The position numbers and the translations under genes are program-made. From Bacteroides sp. OF04-15BH (lineage in GTDB: Bacteria > Bacteroidota > Bacteroidia > Bacteroidales > Bacteroidaceae): DNA of 55,288 bases. The DNA is taken from the NCBI RefSeq assembly GCF_003477995.1, contig NZ_QUEM01000026.1:1-55288 (forward strand). Direction: 5' to 3'. Positions 44,934-53,764 of the stretch are shown here, piece by piece; the stretch's first letter is position 1, and each line of letters starts with the position of its first letter. Below the pieces are notes generated by a model, which was not told where the DNA came from, did not search any database, and worked only from the letters and a program-made list of their open reading frames with translations.

Positions 44934-46343
44934 TCAAAGCACATAGGCATTCATCAGGAAGAACACGGCCAGACCAACAATCCAGCCCAGCAGCACCTTA
45001 CCGGTCATCATGCGGAAGTACCACCAGATGCTTACGTGCTCGTTCTTCATCAGCGCATAACCGGCAATAGAACCGATTGGCAACAAGCAGCCGCCCACAC
45101 CTCCACAGAAGGCGATAAGCTGCCAGTAGGCACCGTTCTGCTGGAAAAGCGAAGCATAGGCCGGATCGACACTGGCTGCCACCTGCTCCGGTGAAAGGAT
45201 GTCATACATGGAAATGCTGCTCAGCACCAGCGCCACATTATCCAAGATACCGGATGCCGCTCCCAGAATACCGCTTACGATATAGATGTTGTGAATATGG
45301 CTGTCCAGCCAGAATGCCGCATAACGGAAGGCTCCCGTCTCATAAATGGCTCCTGCGGCCAGTGCCAGACCGATGAAATAAAGGATGGTCTGCAAATTGT
45401 CATACTGCAAACTGCGGGGCACCGTACGCCCTCCTATGATGGAAGCATTGACCAGACTGCTGTTGCAGAACTCGTTGACAACCCAGAAAACAGCCAGCAC
45501 ACACAGCGCTCCGACGAAAGGAGGCAACTTGGTGATGTTGTGAAACGTAGGAATGAACCACAATCCACCGATACCGATAAACAGCATCAGAATGCGCTGC
45601 CAACGGGAAAGGATAGAATCATCGCCGCGATATACCGTGCGCAGGGAGTCGATATTGATGTGCTCGGGCAGGGTACGCGAAATGAGATACGTAGGGATAA
45701 TCATGGCGATCAGGGCCGGCAGCATCAGCGACAGCGAGAAATCAGTCGGCGTAACCGCCCCTTTGGTCCACAGCACCAGCGAATTAATGTCTCCAATCAC
45801 GGTAAAGCAACCGCCGCAATTGGCCGCCAGAACGATTACCGAGCCGTAAATCATGCGGAAACGGGTCTCGATCACAATCTTTCGCATAATGGCCAGCATC
45901 ATCACCGTGGTTGTCAGATTATCCAGATTGGCCGAAATGATAAAACTGGCTCCGGCCAGATACCAGATCAGCTTGCGGCTGTTCTTCGTGCGGCAACACT
46001 CATAGATAAAATCGAAACATCCGTTGGCGTTCAGCACATCCACAATGGCCATCGTAGCCAGCAGAAAGAGCACAATCTGACTGATTTCCGCAATGTGGCG
46101 CAGGAAAATGTTATTGGCAATGAAGGTTTTCACCGCAGCGGCGGTAGAGGGCGCTCCGTTCAGAAAGGACAGATATTCCGTGTGATAAAACAAATCCACA
46201 TACGAGGATCCTTCTACCATATACAGAATCCATCCTACTACTCCGAGAAACATGGCTGTAGCCGCCTTGTTAATGCGTGTGATATGCTCGGTTGCTATGG
46301 CTATATAGCCCAACAACAAGATGGTAACAATAATAAAAGTCAT
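44934..46343 (-). CDS. nhaD: NhaD-type sodium:proton antiporter
   Basis: Inner-membrane Na+/H+ antiporter of the NhaD (ArsB/NhaD superfamily) type, 469 residues and about 12 membrane helices. The stretches SANLDNLTTTVMMLAIMRKI and SGILDNVALVLSSISMY are the two inverted-repeat cores with conserved Asp/Asn residues expected to bind the ion. The N-terminal YIAIATEHITRINKAATAMF is typical of the family. Single gene with its own promoter and terminator. Role: sodium and pH homeostasis. Confidence 0.92.
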   Translation of the reverse strand: MTFIIVTILLLGYIAIATEHITRINKAATAMFLGVVGWILYMVEGSSYVDLFYHTEYLSFLNGAPSTAAAVKTFIANNIFLRHIAEISQIVLFLLATMAIVDVLNANGCFDFIYECCRTKNSRKLIWYLAGASFIISANLDNLTTTVMMLAIMRKIVIETRFRMIYGSVIVLAANCGGCFTVIGDINSLVLWTKGAVTPTDFSLSLMLPALIAMIIPTYLISRTLPEHINIDSLRTVYRGDDSILSRWQRILMLFIGIGGLWFIPTFHNITKLPPFVGALCVLAVFWVVNEFCNSSLVNASIIGGRTVPRSLQYDNLQTILYFIGLALAAGAIYETGAFRYAAFWLDSHIHNIYIVSGILGAASGILDNVALVLSSISMYDILSPEQVAASVDPAYASLFQQNGAYWQLIAFCGGVGGCLLPIGSIAGYALMKNEHVSIWWYFRMMTGKVLLGWIVGLAVFFLMNAYVL

Positions 46344-46385
46344 AAATCCTTATCTTTAATATGCATTTTTGCTTTTTGTTTCCTA

Positions 46386-46393
46386 CAAAAATA
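46386..46393 (-). promoter_or_regulatory. -7 promoter box for nhaD
   Basis: Minus-strand TATTTTTG matches TAnnTTTG, 42 nt upstream of the start at 46343. Confidence 0.55.
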
Positions 46394-46500
46394 CGGATAA
46401 TAATTAAAATGAAAAAGCCTTCTTTATAATCTTTTGAGACTGGAGTCCTTATTTTTGGCATTCCGGCCGGCCCGGAGGCTTCGTATCTTAATAAATATGC

Positions 46501-46534
46501 AAAAAGGAGACAAGTCCTGAAGACTGTCTCCTTT
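46501..46534 (-). terminator. Terminator of the tRNA-Pro array
   Basis: AAAGGAGACA (46503-46512) and TGTCTCCTTT (46525-46534) form a 10-bp stem; on the minus strand a T-run follows. It lies 10 nt beyond the 3' end of the last tRNA gene. Confidence 0.8.
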
Positions 46535-46544
46535 CTCTCTTTTG

Positions 46545-46619
46545 TCGGGGTACCAGGATTCGAACCTGGGACCCCCTGCTCCCAAAGCAGGTGCGCTAAC
46601 CGGACTGCGCTACACCCCG
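46545..46619 (-). tRNA. tRNA-Pro (TGG), copy 1
   Basis: 75-nt cloverleaf without encoded CCA: acceptor CGGGGTG with TACCCCG, anticodon stem CCTGC/GCAGG with loop TTTGGGA giving anticodon TGG, and T-arm CCAGG-TTCGAAT-CCTGG. Position 7-66 is a G-U pair. Last copy in the direction of transcription. Confidence 0.95.
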
Positions 46620-46662
46620 AATGAAATTTTTGCTTTATATTTGGCTTCAGTCTTTTTTGATG

Positions 46663-46737
46663 TCGGGGTACCAGGATTCGAACCTGGGACCCCCTGCTCC
46701 CAAAGCAGGGGCGCTAACCGGACTGCGCTACACCCCG
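46663..46737 (-). tRNA. tRNA-Pro (TGG), copy 2
   Basis: As copy 1 but with C instead of A between D-arm and anticodon arm (GCGCCCCTGC). Same anticodon TGG and G-U at 7-66. Separated from copy 1 by an unrelated 43-nt spacer. Confidence 0.95.
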
Positions 46738-46777
46738 AGAAAAGTCGTTGCTCATTATTCTGATTCCTGATTCTGTG

Positions 46778-46852
46778 TCGGGGTCCCAGGATTCGAACCT
46801 GGGACCCCCTGCGCCCAAAGCAGGTGCGCTAACCGGACTGCGCTACACCCCG
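46778..46852 (-). tRNA. tRNA-Pro (TGG), copy 3
   Basis: Anticodon loop TTTGGGC (C instead of A at position 38) and a 3' acceptor strand GACCCCG, which leaves a G-G mismatch at 7-66. Anticodon TGG. Begins a series with an exact 115-nt period and identical 40-nt spacers. Confidence 0.93.
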
Positions 46853-46892
46853 AGAAAAGTCGTTGCTCATTATTCTGATTCCTGATTCTGTG

Positions 46893-46967
46893 TCGGGGTC
46901 CCAGGATTCGAACCTGGGACCCCCTGCGCCCAAAGCAGGTGCGCTAACCGGACTGCGCTACACCCCG
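46893..46967 (-). tRNA. tRNA-Pro (TGG), copy 4
   Basis: Identical to copy 3 in sequence (loop TTTGGGC, acceptor GACCCCG) and followed by the same 40-nt spacer; a recent tandem duplication. Confidence 0.93.
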
Positions 46968-47007
46968 AGAAAAGTCGTTGCTCATTATTCTGATTCCTGA
47001 TTCTGTG

Positions 47008-47082
47008 TCGGGGTCCCAGGATTCGAACCTGGGACCCCCTGCTCCCAAAGCAGGTGCGCTAACCGGACTGCGCTACACCCCG
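47008..47082 (-). tRNA. tRNA-Pro (TGG), copy 5
   Basis: First copy after the promoter. Anticodon loop TTTGGGA as in copies 1 and 2, but acceptor GACCCCG with the 7-66 G-G mismatch as in copies 3 and 4. Confidence 0.94.
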
Positions 47083-47101
47083 TACTTTTTCAAAAGCGAT
47101 G

Positions 47102-47133
47102 CAAAGGTATGGCTTTTATTTGAAACATCCAAA
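47102..47133 (-). promoter_or_regulatory. Promoter of the tRNA-Pro array
   Basis: Minus strand: -33 TTTG at 47130-47133 and -7 TACCTTTG at 47102-47109, 20 nt apart, 19 nt upstream of the first tRNA. Textbook Bacteroidetes promoter. Confidence 0.85.
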
Positions 47134-47150
47134 TATTTCGGCAACTTTTT

Positions 47151-47450
47151 TCAATTTTCGTATTCTTTTTTTCGTTTCGGATTCATCGGAAACCATCCTT
47201 TCTGTACCCGTTTGAACTGCTCAAATACCTCTAATATAGACCAAAAGGAGGAAAAAGACACTACGCCCAGCAAGATGGACACATATTCATCTTCTGCATA
47301 CAGAGAAAAGCCTAGTGTAATGATTCCCAAAAGCAGAAACAGCACCCAACTTTTTTTCCCGATATAATATTCCGCCTTGATGACCAGAGGATGAAAAAGG
47401 CCGATCACCAAAAAAGTCACCAAACCAAAGATAATTCCTGTATAATTCAT
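47151..47450 (-). CDS. DUF4491 small membrane protein
   Basis: A 99-residue protein with three predicted membrane segments (GIIFGLVTFLVIGLFHPLVI, WVLFLLLGIITLGFSLYA, YVSILLGVVSFSSFWSILEV) and a basic C-terminal tail (RVQKGWFPMNPKRKK). I recognise the DUF4491 family of Bacteroidetes; function unknown. The tRNA-Pro promoter begins just past its stop. It has a -7 box TATCTTTG on the minus strand at 47482-47489. Confidence 0.75.
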   Translation of the reverse strand: MNYTGIIFGLVTFLVIGLFHPLVIKAEYYIGKKSWVLFLLLGIITLGFSLYAEDEYVSILLGVVSFSSFWSILEVFEQFKRVQKGWFPMNPKRKKEYEN

Positions 47451-47494
47451 TTCTGTTACTTTTTAATCTTTATTACCGGCGCAAAGATATAAAA

Positions 47495-48853
47495 TTATCC
47501 TTTCCACACCGTAAGCCGGCGACGGATTTTCTTGCGATAGAGCAACGTCTGCACCATGCCGCGCGAAAAAAGATATACCAGAAAGGCCAGCCAGAGGGTG
47601 TTATTCCGGTCTGCCAACGGAGCGGCCAGGAGAATCAGAAAGAACAGACATCCGGCCACGAACATCGACAAAAGCATCTGCCGGGTGGCCGTCAGTCCGA
47701 TAAAGATACCGTCCCACAGGAAAGCGGCCACCGACACAAACGGAATCAGAATCACCCACCACAAATAATGTGCGGCCGTGTCGATCACATCCGGATTGTC
47801 GGTAAGCCAGGTCAGCGCCAACCGTCCGCCTGCGGCATAAAGCAGCGTAAACACGAGCGCAATGCTCCCACCCCAACGGAACAGCCGTATGAATACCGCC
47901 CTCAGCTGGTCCATCTGCCGCGCGCCGTAGTATTTTCCGGTGAGCGACTCGCCGGCATAGGCAAAACCGTCCATAAAATAAGAATAAAAGGTAAAGAACT
48001 GCATCAGGAACACATTGGCCGAGAGTACCACCTCGCCCTGTTCCGTACCCACGGACGTAAAATACAGGGTGACGCACACCAGGCACAGCGTACGCAGAAA
48101 AATATCTTTGTTCACATCAAACAGGCGCAACAATGCACGCACATCGAGCAGACGGCGCCACTCGAAAAAGCGCGCATCACGATGGCGGCGCAACCAGTAG
48201 GCCAGAAAAACAGCCGAAAGGGCCACACTGCCCCACTGCGCTATCAGAGTGCCCAAAGCCACTCCCCGCACGCTCCAATGAAGCACAAACACAAAAACGG
48301 CACTGCATACAATGTTCACCACATTCTGAAAGATGGAAACATAAAGAGGAAAGCGCGCTTCCTGCACCGCTATGAACCACCCGAAGAAGCAGTACTGCAT
48401 CAGCATGGCCGGCGCACCCCAGATGCAAATATGAAAGTATTGGTTCACATAAAGGGCCACATCCGGACCGGTCTCCATCACACGGAAAGCAAAATCCAGA
48501 ACCTGCTCCTGCAACAGCAGTTGCAAAAGACTGATGGCTACCGCCAGGGCGAGCGAACGCAACAAGGTGGCCGTCACCTCATCCTGCTGCCCGGCCCCGT
48601 AATGCTGGGCCGTGATACCCGTGGTGCCCATGCGCAAAAAACCAAACACCCAATACAACATGTTGAACACTGTGCCGCCCACCGCTATGGCCGCAATATA
48701 GGTAGACGCTCCCAAGTGGCCGACAATCGTCAGATCGACCAAAGACAACAGAGGAACGGTTATATTCGACAGGATGGACGGCAGAGCGATATTCAAAATT
48801 TCATTTTTCTTAATCCAGTTCATCATATACCTCTTATATAAAGAATATTTCAT
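47495..48853 (-). CDS. MATE family efflux transporter
   Basis: Multidrug and toxic compound extrusion protein of the DinF-like branch, 452 residues with 12 membrane helices. Motifs: IALPSILSNITVPLLSLVDLTIVGHLG in helix 1-2, the GTTGITAQHYGAGQQDE stretch (residues 77-93) and ESLTGKYYGARQ in the second half. Uses an ion gradient; substrate unknown. The likely start is one of the methionines at 10-11 (MMNWIKKNE) or the ATG at 48853; the promoter is so close that the later starts give a more normal leader. Confidence 0.9.
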   Translation of the reverse strand: MKYSLYKRYMMNWIKKNEILNIALPSILSNITVPLLSLVDLTIVGHLGASTYIAAIAVGGTVFNMLYWVFGFLRMGTTGITAQHYGAGQQDEVTATLLRSLALAVAISLLQLLLQEQVLDFAFRVMETGPDVALYVNQYFHICIWGAPAMLMQYCFFGWFIAVQEARFPLYVSIFQNVVNIVCSAVFVFVLHWSVRGVALGTLIAQWGSVALSAVFLAYWLRRHRDARFFEWRRLLDVRALLRLFDVNKDIFLRTLCLVCVTLYFTSVGTEQGEVVLSANVFLMQFFTFYSYFMDGFAYAGESLTGKYYGARQMDQLRAVFIRLFRWGGSIALVFTLLYAAGGRLALTWLTDNPDVIDTAAHYLWWVILIPFVSVAAFLWDGIFIGLTATRQMLLSMFVAGCLFFLILLAAPLADRNNTLWLAFLVYLFSRGMVQTLLYRKKIRRRLTVWKG

Positions 48854-48870
48854 GCATCATAAAAACGCTG

Positions 48871-48902
48871 CAAAGGTAGCCCTTTTCTGCCTTTGCAACA
48901 AA
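48871..48902 (-). promoter_or_regulatory. Promoter of the MATE gene
   Basis: Minus strand: -33 TTTG at 48899-48902 and -7 TACCTTTG at 48871-48878, 20 nt apart. The expected transcription start lies only about 10 nt from the ATG at 48853. Confidence 0.78.
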
Positions 48903-48970
48903 TAGTCCGGCACAGAGTAGCGCATTCCTCTCATTCCGTTAAAGAATATAGTCAGAAAAAAAGGTGTCTG

Positions 48971-49002
48971 TTTGGCTAAATGCGCAAAATGAACTAACTT
49001 TG
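48971..49002 (+). promoter_or_regulatory. Promoter of aspS
   Basis: -33 TTTG at 48971-48974 and -7 TAACTTTG at 48995-49002 with 20 nt between. It lies inside the 5' extension of the open frame and so fixes the start at the ATG at 49036. Confidence 0.8.
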
Positions 49003-49035
49003 CATGCATTGAAGAAATACAAAACTTATAGAAAT

Positions 49036-50799
49036 ATGTTTAGAACGAATACATGTGGCGAATTGCGCCTTTCAGATGCCGGCAAACAGGTGACTCTGGC
49101 CGGATGGGTGCAGCGCACACGAAAGATGGGCGGCATGACCTTTGTCGATTTGAGAGACCGTTACGGAATCACTCAGCTGGTGTTCAACGAAGAGATTAAC
49201 GCCGACCTGTGCGAAAAGGCCAACAAACTGGGCCGCGAGTTTGTCATTCAGGTAATCGGTACCGTTAGCGAGCGCGAAAGCAAGAACAAGAACTTGCCTA
49301 CCGGCGAGATCGAAATCATTGCCTCTGAACTGAATGTACTCAACACTTCGCTCACTCCTCCTTTCACTATTGAAGACAACACCGACGGTGGCGACGATAT
49401 CCGCATGAAGTATCGTTATCTGGATCTGCGTCGTGCCACCGTACGACAGAATATCGAGTTGCGTCACCGCATGACTATGGAAGTACGCCGTTATCTGGAC
49501 AGCAAGGGATTCCTCGAAATCGAGACTCCTATGCTCATCGGTTCTACTCCGGAAGGTGCGCGCGACTTCGTAGTGCCTTCTCGCATGAACCCGGGACAGT
49601 TCTACGCGCTGCCTCAGAGCCCTCAGACTCTGAAACAGTTGCTGATGGTAGCCGGTATGGACCGCTATTTCCAGATCGTGAAGTGTTTCCGCGACGAGGA
49701 CCTGCGTGCTGACCGTCAGCCTGAGTTTACCCAGATTGACTGCGAAATGAGTTTCGTGGATCAGGAGGATGTCATCAGCACCTTCGAAGGTATGGCCAAG
49801 CATCTGTTCAAGGAACTGAGAGGTGTAGAGCTTACCGAAGCGTTCCCACGCATGCCGTGGAGCGAAGCCATGCGTCTGTACGGAAGCGACAAGCCGGATA
49901 CCCGTTTCGGCATGCAGTTCGTAGAGCTGATGGACGTTCTTAAGGATACCGGAGAGTTCAGCGTATTCAACGACGCAGCTTACATCGGCGGTATCTGTGC
50001 CGAAGGTTGCGCTTCATACACCCGCAAGCAGCTGGATCAGCTGACAGACTTCGTAAAACGCAGCCAGATCGGTGCTAAAGGTTTGGTATATGCCCGCGTG
50101 CAGGAAGACGGCAGCGTAAAGAGCAGCGTAGACAAGTTCTACTCCCAGGAAGTACTTCAGAACCTGAAAGAGGCCATGCAGGCTAAGCCGGGTGACCTGA
50201 TTCTGATTATGAGTGGCGACGATGCCATGAAGACCCGCAAGCAGTTGTGCGAATTGCGTCTGGAGATGGGTAACCGTCTGGGCCTGCGCGACAAGAACAA
50301 GTTCTCTTTGCTGTGGGTGGTAGACTTCCCGATGTTCGAATGGAGCGAGGAAGAAGGCCGTCTCATGGCAATGCACCATCCGTTTACTCATCCGAAGGAC
50401 GAGGATATTCCTTTGCTCGATACTCATCCGGAGCAGGTTCGTGCCGATGCCTACGACATGGTATGTAATGGTGTGGAAGTCGGTGGCGGTTCTATCCGTA
50501 TCTTCGACCCGGAATTGCAGGACAAGATGTTCCAGATTCTTGGCTTTACCAAAGAAAAGGCTCAGGAGCAGTTTGGCTTCCTGATGAATGCCTTCAAGTA
50601 CGGTGCACCTCCTCACGGAGGATTGGCTTACGGTTTGGACCGCTGGGTAAGTCTGTTCGCCGGATTGGATACCATCCGTGACTGTATCGCTTTCCCAAAG
50701 AACAACAGTGGCCGCGACGTCATGCTCGACGCTCCTTCATGCATCGACCAGAAGCAGCTCGACGAACTGAATCTTCAGATTGCAAAGATCGAAGAGTAA
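49036..50799 (+). CDS. aspS: Aspartyl-tRNA synthetase
   Basis: Class II aminoacyl-tRNA synthetase of 587 residues (bacterial type with GAD domain). N-terminal OB-fold [43 protein letters not shown]; motif 2 [23 protein letters not shown] insert about residues 300-420; motif 3 [15 protein letters not shown] near the end. The start is the ATG at 49036, downstream of the promoter; the frame reaches further up to a GTG at 48964, but that codon precedes the promoter. All synthetase motifs are intact. Confidence 0.97.
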   Translation: MFRTNTCGELRLSDAGKQVTLAGWVQRTRKMGGMTFVDLRDRYGITQLVFNEEINADLCEKANKLGREFVIQVIGTVSERESKNKNLPTGEIEIIASELNVLNTSLTPPFTIEDNTDGGDDIRMKYRYLDLRRATVRQNIELRHRMTMEVRRYLDSKGFLEIETPMLIGSTPEGARDFVVPSRMNPGQFYALPQSPQTLKQLLMVAGMDRYFQIVKCFRDEDLRADRQPEFTQIDCEMSFVDQEDVISTFEGMAKHLFKELRGVELTEAFPRMPWSEAMRLYGSDKPDTRFGMQFVELMDVLKDTGEFSVFNDAAYIGGICAEGCASYTRKQLDQLTDFVKRSQIGAKGLVYARVQEDGSVKSSVDKFYSQEVLQNLKEAMQAKPGDLILIMSGDDAMKTRKQLCELRLEMGNRLGLRDKNKFSLLWVVDFPMFEWSEEEGRLMAMHHPFTHPKDEDIPLLDTHPEQVRADAYDMVCNGVEVGGGSIRIFDPELQDKMFQILGFTKEKAQEQFGFLMNAFKYGAPPHGGLAYGLDRWVSLFAGLDTIRDCIAFPKNNSGRDVMLDAPSCIDQKQLDELNLQIAKIEE

Positions 50800-51012
50800 A
50801 GTCAGCTAAAATCAGGTGGGGGCAAAAAGAGCAAAACAGCCTTTCATGCTACTCTGAGACTTTAATTTTTCCGTCCCATCGGGCAAGAAGAATTTATTTT
50901 TGCAAGTCTCAGAAGGCATTTTCAAAGCCAACTACCTGAATTAGAGGAGTATTCGATATATTTTTCTATTTTCTTTTCCTGAGCAAATAGAAAGAGTATC
51001 TTAAAATAAACC

Positions 51013-51055
51013 AAAAAGTGCAGTTTATCTCTAATGATAAGACTGCACTTTTTTT
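51013..51055 (+). terminator. Intrinsic terminator downstream of aspS
   Basis: AAAAAGTGCAGT and ACTGCACTTTTT form a 12-bp stem with an inner TTATC/GATAA pairing, ending in a T-run. It lies over 200 nt after aspS, so it may end either aspS or a short independent transcript. Confidence 0.85.
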
Positions 51056-51162
51056 ATACTCAAATTTGGCAGGGATTTCAGCAGAACAAAACAAATCATA
51101 AGAAAATTTCTATAAAACACACTTATTTTAAAGTAAAATACATTTAATATAAATATATTTTG

Positions 51163-51170
51163 TATATTTG
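51163..51170 (+). promoter_or_regulatory. -7 promoter box for the T9SS cargo gene
   Basis: TATATTTG matches TAnnTTTG, 47 nt upstream of the ATG at 51218, in very AT-rich DNA. It rules out the earlier in-frame codon at 51173 as start. Confidence 0.6.
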
Positions 51171-51217
51171 AGGTGCTATTACAACAACCTGAATTATTAA
51201 CCCAAAAACACAGATAT

Positions 51218-52126
51218 ATGAAAAAATCAATTACTTCATTATTTTTAATGTTCGCCTGCGTATTCGGCGCACAAGCACAAGCAAACAGTTATCCATTCGA
51301 TGAGGCCGACCTTGACGCAAACGGTTGGCTATGGTTTGACACACCAGAAAAGATAGAAAAATATGTAGGCGTTTCAGAAGACGGCAAAATGGACCCTAAC
51401 GGAAAAATCTTTCAAATGGTCAGCACAGAATCGGCTTCTGATGTAAAACCTCCATTCAACAAGACTTTTGCCAGCGATACCATTTCCGGTTTTGGAGATC
51501 CGCACAATCAGGGAAGCGACATCAGAAAAGGAGCCATCGTGCTGCACAAGGCCACCCAAAGCGGAAAATACAACGACGGTGGTGCTGTACTCATCAACCT
51601 TCCATCCTGCAAGACCATGAGCATGGTTCTCTCCTGCCAGAGTTCTGCCCACCTATATCTGTCCGGAACAAACGATGCAGCTGCCGACACAAGCGCGTAT
51701 TCCATTGTTTACCAACCGTCTGCCGCCATCTTCCCTCCGGGATTTTTCAATGCCTTGTTTGTTTGCAACATTCATTTGTGGGAGGGTTTGCAGACCTTTA
51801 ATAATGAAGGCGCAACAGATTTTACCTTGGCTTCTGCAGGTCCGGTTTATGCCATGTTACAGGTTGCCGGCCTGACACCAGTATACCTTCACGGTGTAAG
51901 AATCACTACCGAGGAAACAACCAGTATCGAGAATGTAACTGCTGAAGATATCTGCTTCGACGGCCAAAAGATTTCTTTGGACCAGACAACAAACATCAAG
52001 GTTTACAATTCCAATGGAATGCTGGTAGCTTCTGCTGTAAGCAACAGCATGGACATATCAAACTTGGCCAAAGGTATTTATCTGGTAAAAGCAGGAAACA
52101 AAACTCAAAAGATTGCCATCCGATAA
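51218..52126 (+). CDS. Secreted protein with type IX secretion C-terminal tail
   Basis: A 302-residue exported protein. Signal peptide MKKSITSLFLMFACVFGAQA, then about 210 residues of beta-rich sequence without a family I recognise (YPFDEADLDANGWLWFDTPE at the start suggests a sandwich domain of the carbohydrate-binding kind). The final 75 residues are a Por secretion tail: ISLDQTTNIKVYNSNGMLV, DISNLAKGIYLVKAG, and the terminal KIAIR. It predicts export and surface attachment or release by the type IX system. Start set by the promoter at 51163. Function unknown. Confidence 0.8.
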   Translation: MKKSITSLFLMFACVFGAQAQANSYPFDEADLDANGWLWFDTPEKIEKYVGVSEDGKMDPNGKIFQMVSTESASDVKPPFNKTFASDTISGFGDPHNQGSDIRKGAIVLHKATQSGKYNDGGAVLINLPSCKTMSMVLSCQSSAHLYLSGTNDAAADTSAYSIVYQPSAAIFPPGFFNALFVCNIHLWEGLQTFNNEGATDFTLASAGPVYAMLQVAGLTPVYLHGVRITTEETTSIENVTAEDICFDGQKISLDQTTNIKVYNSNGMLVASAVSNSMDISNLAKGIYLVKAGNKTQKIAIR

Positions 52127-52246
52127 GCCGGACACACTTGAAAAGTGATTGAGACACCCTTTTCTATTGGATTTCCAAAAAGAAATTACAGTAATAAGCT
52201 AATCATCACGCTGCAAAGTTGCGCAACACAACTGCAGCAGATTACG

Positions 52247-52293
52247 AAAATAGTCGTATCCAACTCCGTCCAGAGTCATGATACGACTATTTT
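52247..52293. terminator. Bidirectional terminator between convergent genes
   Basis: AAAATAGTCGTATC (52247-52260) and its exact complement (52280-52293) form a 14-bp stem with A- and T-runs at the ends, so it can serve the cargo gene on the plus strand and the glycosyltransferase gene on the minus strand. Confidence 0.88.
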
Positions 52294-52333
52294 TTATTTT
52301 TAAGGAAGCATACGCCCTCTGATACACAATTAA

Positions 52334-53446
52334 TTACCTCCAGCAAGCCAAACGGTAAAGCCCGAAATCCCTTTGACGCAAAGTACGCACCAAAGGATGC
52401 GAAGCGCAACAGTCCGGCGCAAAGAATTGCTCCCAAAGAGCTATAGTCAGCAGGAAAACATCCTGCTCCAGCTTCCGACGGTTCAGCTCCATCAGACGCA
52501 GGGCATTGATACGGATTTCTGTAAGCATCACCCGGGCAAAATCTTCATCAAAAGGCAAGCCCAACTGCTTATGGTCATCCAGCAAACGCGCGGTCACCCA
52601 AAAACAGTCCACAATCTTTGCACTACAGCGACTCTTTGCCGTGATACCGTTCGGATTTAACCGGTAGCGATAAACCAAAGTATCGGTTGTTGCCCCGACT
52701 TTACACATCGGAAAGAGCAGCAACGACATAATGCTGTCTTCAAACCAATAGCCTTCCGGAAAGCTGATCCGCTCAAAAAGTTCTGCCCGGAAAAGCTTAC
52801 CCCAGGGATAACCATAGAATTGACGTACAGCATCCTTTCCGACACACTTCTCATGCCTGAAAGTCTGTTGATTTGCCGATGCGCCGAAAGTAACATATCC
52901 TCCTTCTGTAATATCTGCATGAGTCTCGTCCGCCCGACGCACAAGACTATCCAGATCCAGCAATTCATCATCAGCATCCAGAAACAGGACGTAGCGGGCA
53001 CGGATAGATTGCAGTCCCCGATTGCGTGCACCGGAGAAGCCCCGGTTTTCCTGATTCATGATCTGTATGCGGGAATCCCCTGCATACTGTTGCAGAATCT
53101 CCCCGGTGCGGTCTGTGGAGCCGTCGTTCACCACGACAATCCATATACGAAAAGCTGTATCCAGTCTTAAAACCGAATCCAGACATCCGGCGATAAAAGT
53201 TTCTGCATTATAGGCAGGAATAATAATCTGCACATCATAAGGAGGAGCCATCTCCACCTGATTCTGTCGCAAAGCCGAGTATCCCGGATCAGGTGAGCAG
53301 GCCGACAAATCACTATATGCCTGTGCCACCACCTGCGGATTGTAGGGCAAAACAGAACGGAAAAAGCCGGATACACAACGAAAGACCGTATCCTGCGCCA
53401 GCAGTTTGCGTACCACTCGGGTGCACAGCATCTTGATCATACACAA
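52334..53446 (-). CDS. Glycosyltransferase family 2
   Basis: A 370-residue GT-A fold glycosyltransferase. After about 70 poorly conserved residues comes VQIIIPAYNAETFIAGCLDSV, then VVNDGSTDRTGEILQQYA (nucleotide-sugar contact), NRGFSGARNRGL, and the metal-binding DxD FLDADDELLD. The C-terminal part (GYPWGKLFRAELF, WFEDSIM) matches GT2 enzymes of surface polysaccharide pathways. Stand-alone gene with no other polysaccharide genes around it. Acceptor and donor unknown. Confidence 0.9.
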   Translation of the reverse strand: MCMIKMLCTRVVRKLLAQDTVFRCVSGFFRSVLPYNPQVVAQAYSDLSACSPDPGYSALRQNQVEMAPPYDVQIIIPAYNAETFIAGCLDSVLRLDTAFRIWIVVVNDGSTDRTGEILQQYAGDSRIQIMNQENRGFSGARNRGLQSIRARYVLFLDADDELLDLDSLVRRADETHADITEGGYVTFGASANQQTFRHEKCVGKDAVRQFYGYPWGKLFRAELFERISFPEGYWFEDSIMSLLLFPMCKVGATTDTLVYRYRLNPNGITAKSRCSAKIVDCFWVTARLLDDHKQLGLPFDEDFARVMLTEIRINALRLMELNRRKLEQDVFLLTIALWEQFFAPDCCASHPLVRTLRQRDFGLYRLACWR

Positions 53447-53764
53447 ATATTATTTAGAAAAACCAATAAAACGATATTCTAAGAAATTATCCGCAACAGA
53501 AAGAAACAAAAAATCCTGCAAAGCATACACTTTGCAGGATTCTGTTTCCGTTTCTGCGGAAAGGGAGGGTTTTGAACCTATAACTCTAACCGCTTATATT
53601 TCAGCTACTTTGCTTTCAAAATTTCAAATAGGTAACGAAACAGTAACGATTTTCAACCGTTAAGCCTGTCCAACTTTGACCGCTGTTTGTCTGCCTAACT
53701 TTCGGGTTCAAAGATACGGCTTTCTTTTGAAACTCGCAAATATCTGATAATAAATATTTTTGGG

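Larger units (their letters stand above)
46738..47007. repeat. Tandem 115-nt repeat carrying the tRNA-Pro genes
   Basis: Three 40-nt spacers (46738-46777, 46853-46892, 46968-47007; beginning AGAAAAGTCGTTGCTCATTA) are identical, and together with the tRNA genes give an exact period of 115 nt. This is the mark of unequal-crossover expansion. Confidence 0.9.
50800..51217. other. Gap between aspS and the T9SS cargo gene
   Basis: No gene seen. It contains CTGAGACTT (50854-50862) paired with AAGTCTCAG (50904-50912), a lone TAnnTTTG-like box TATTTTTG at 50895-50902 without a -33 element, the terminator at 51013-51055 and the promoter at 51163. Confidence 0.5.

Noticed and set aside
46542..47060. 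Short plus-strand frames coding the motif SQDSNLGPPAPKAGALTGLR
   Set aside because: They are antisense readings of the tRNA-Pro genes, a well-known source of false proteins.
46545..47082. CRISPR-like array of regular repeats and spacers
   Set aside because: The repeated units are tRNA-Pro genes with identical spacers; CRISPR spacers would differ.
48964..49035. GTG-started N-terminal extension of aspS
   Set aside because: The aspS promoter (48971-49002) lies inside it, and the ATG at 49036 gives the standard AspRS N-terminus.
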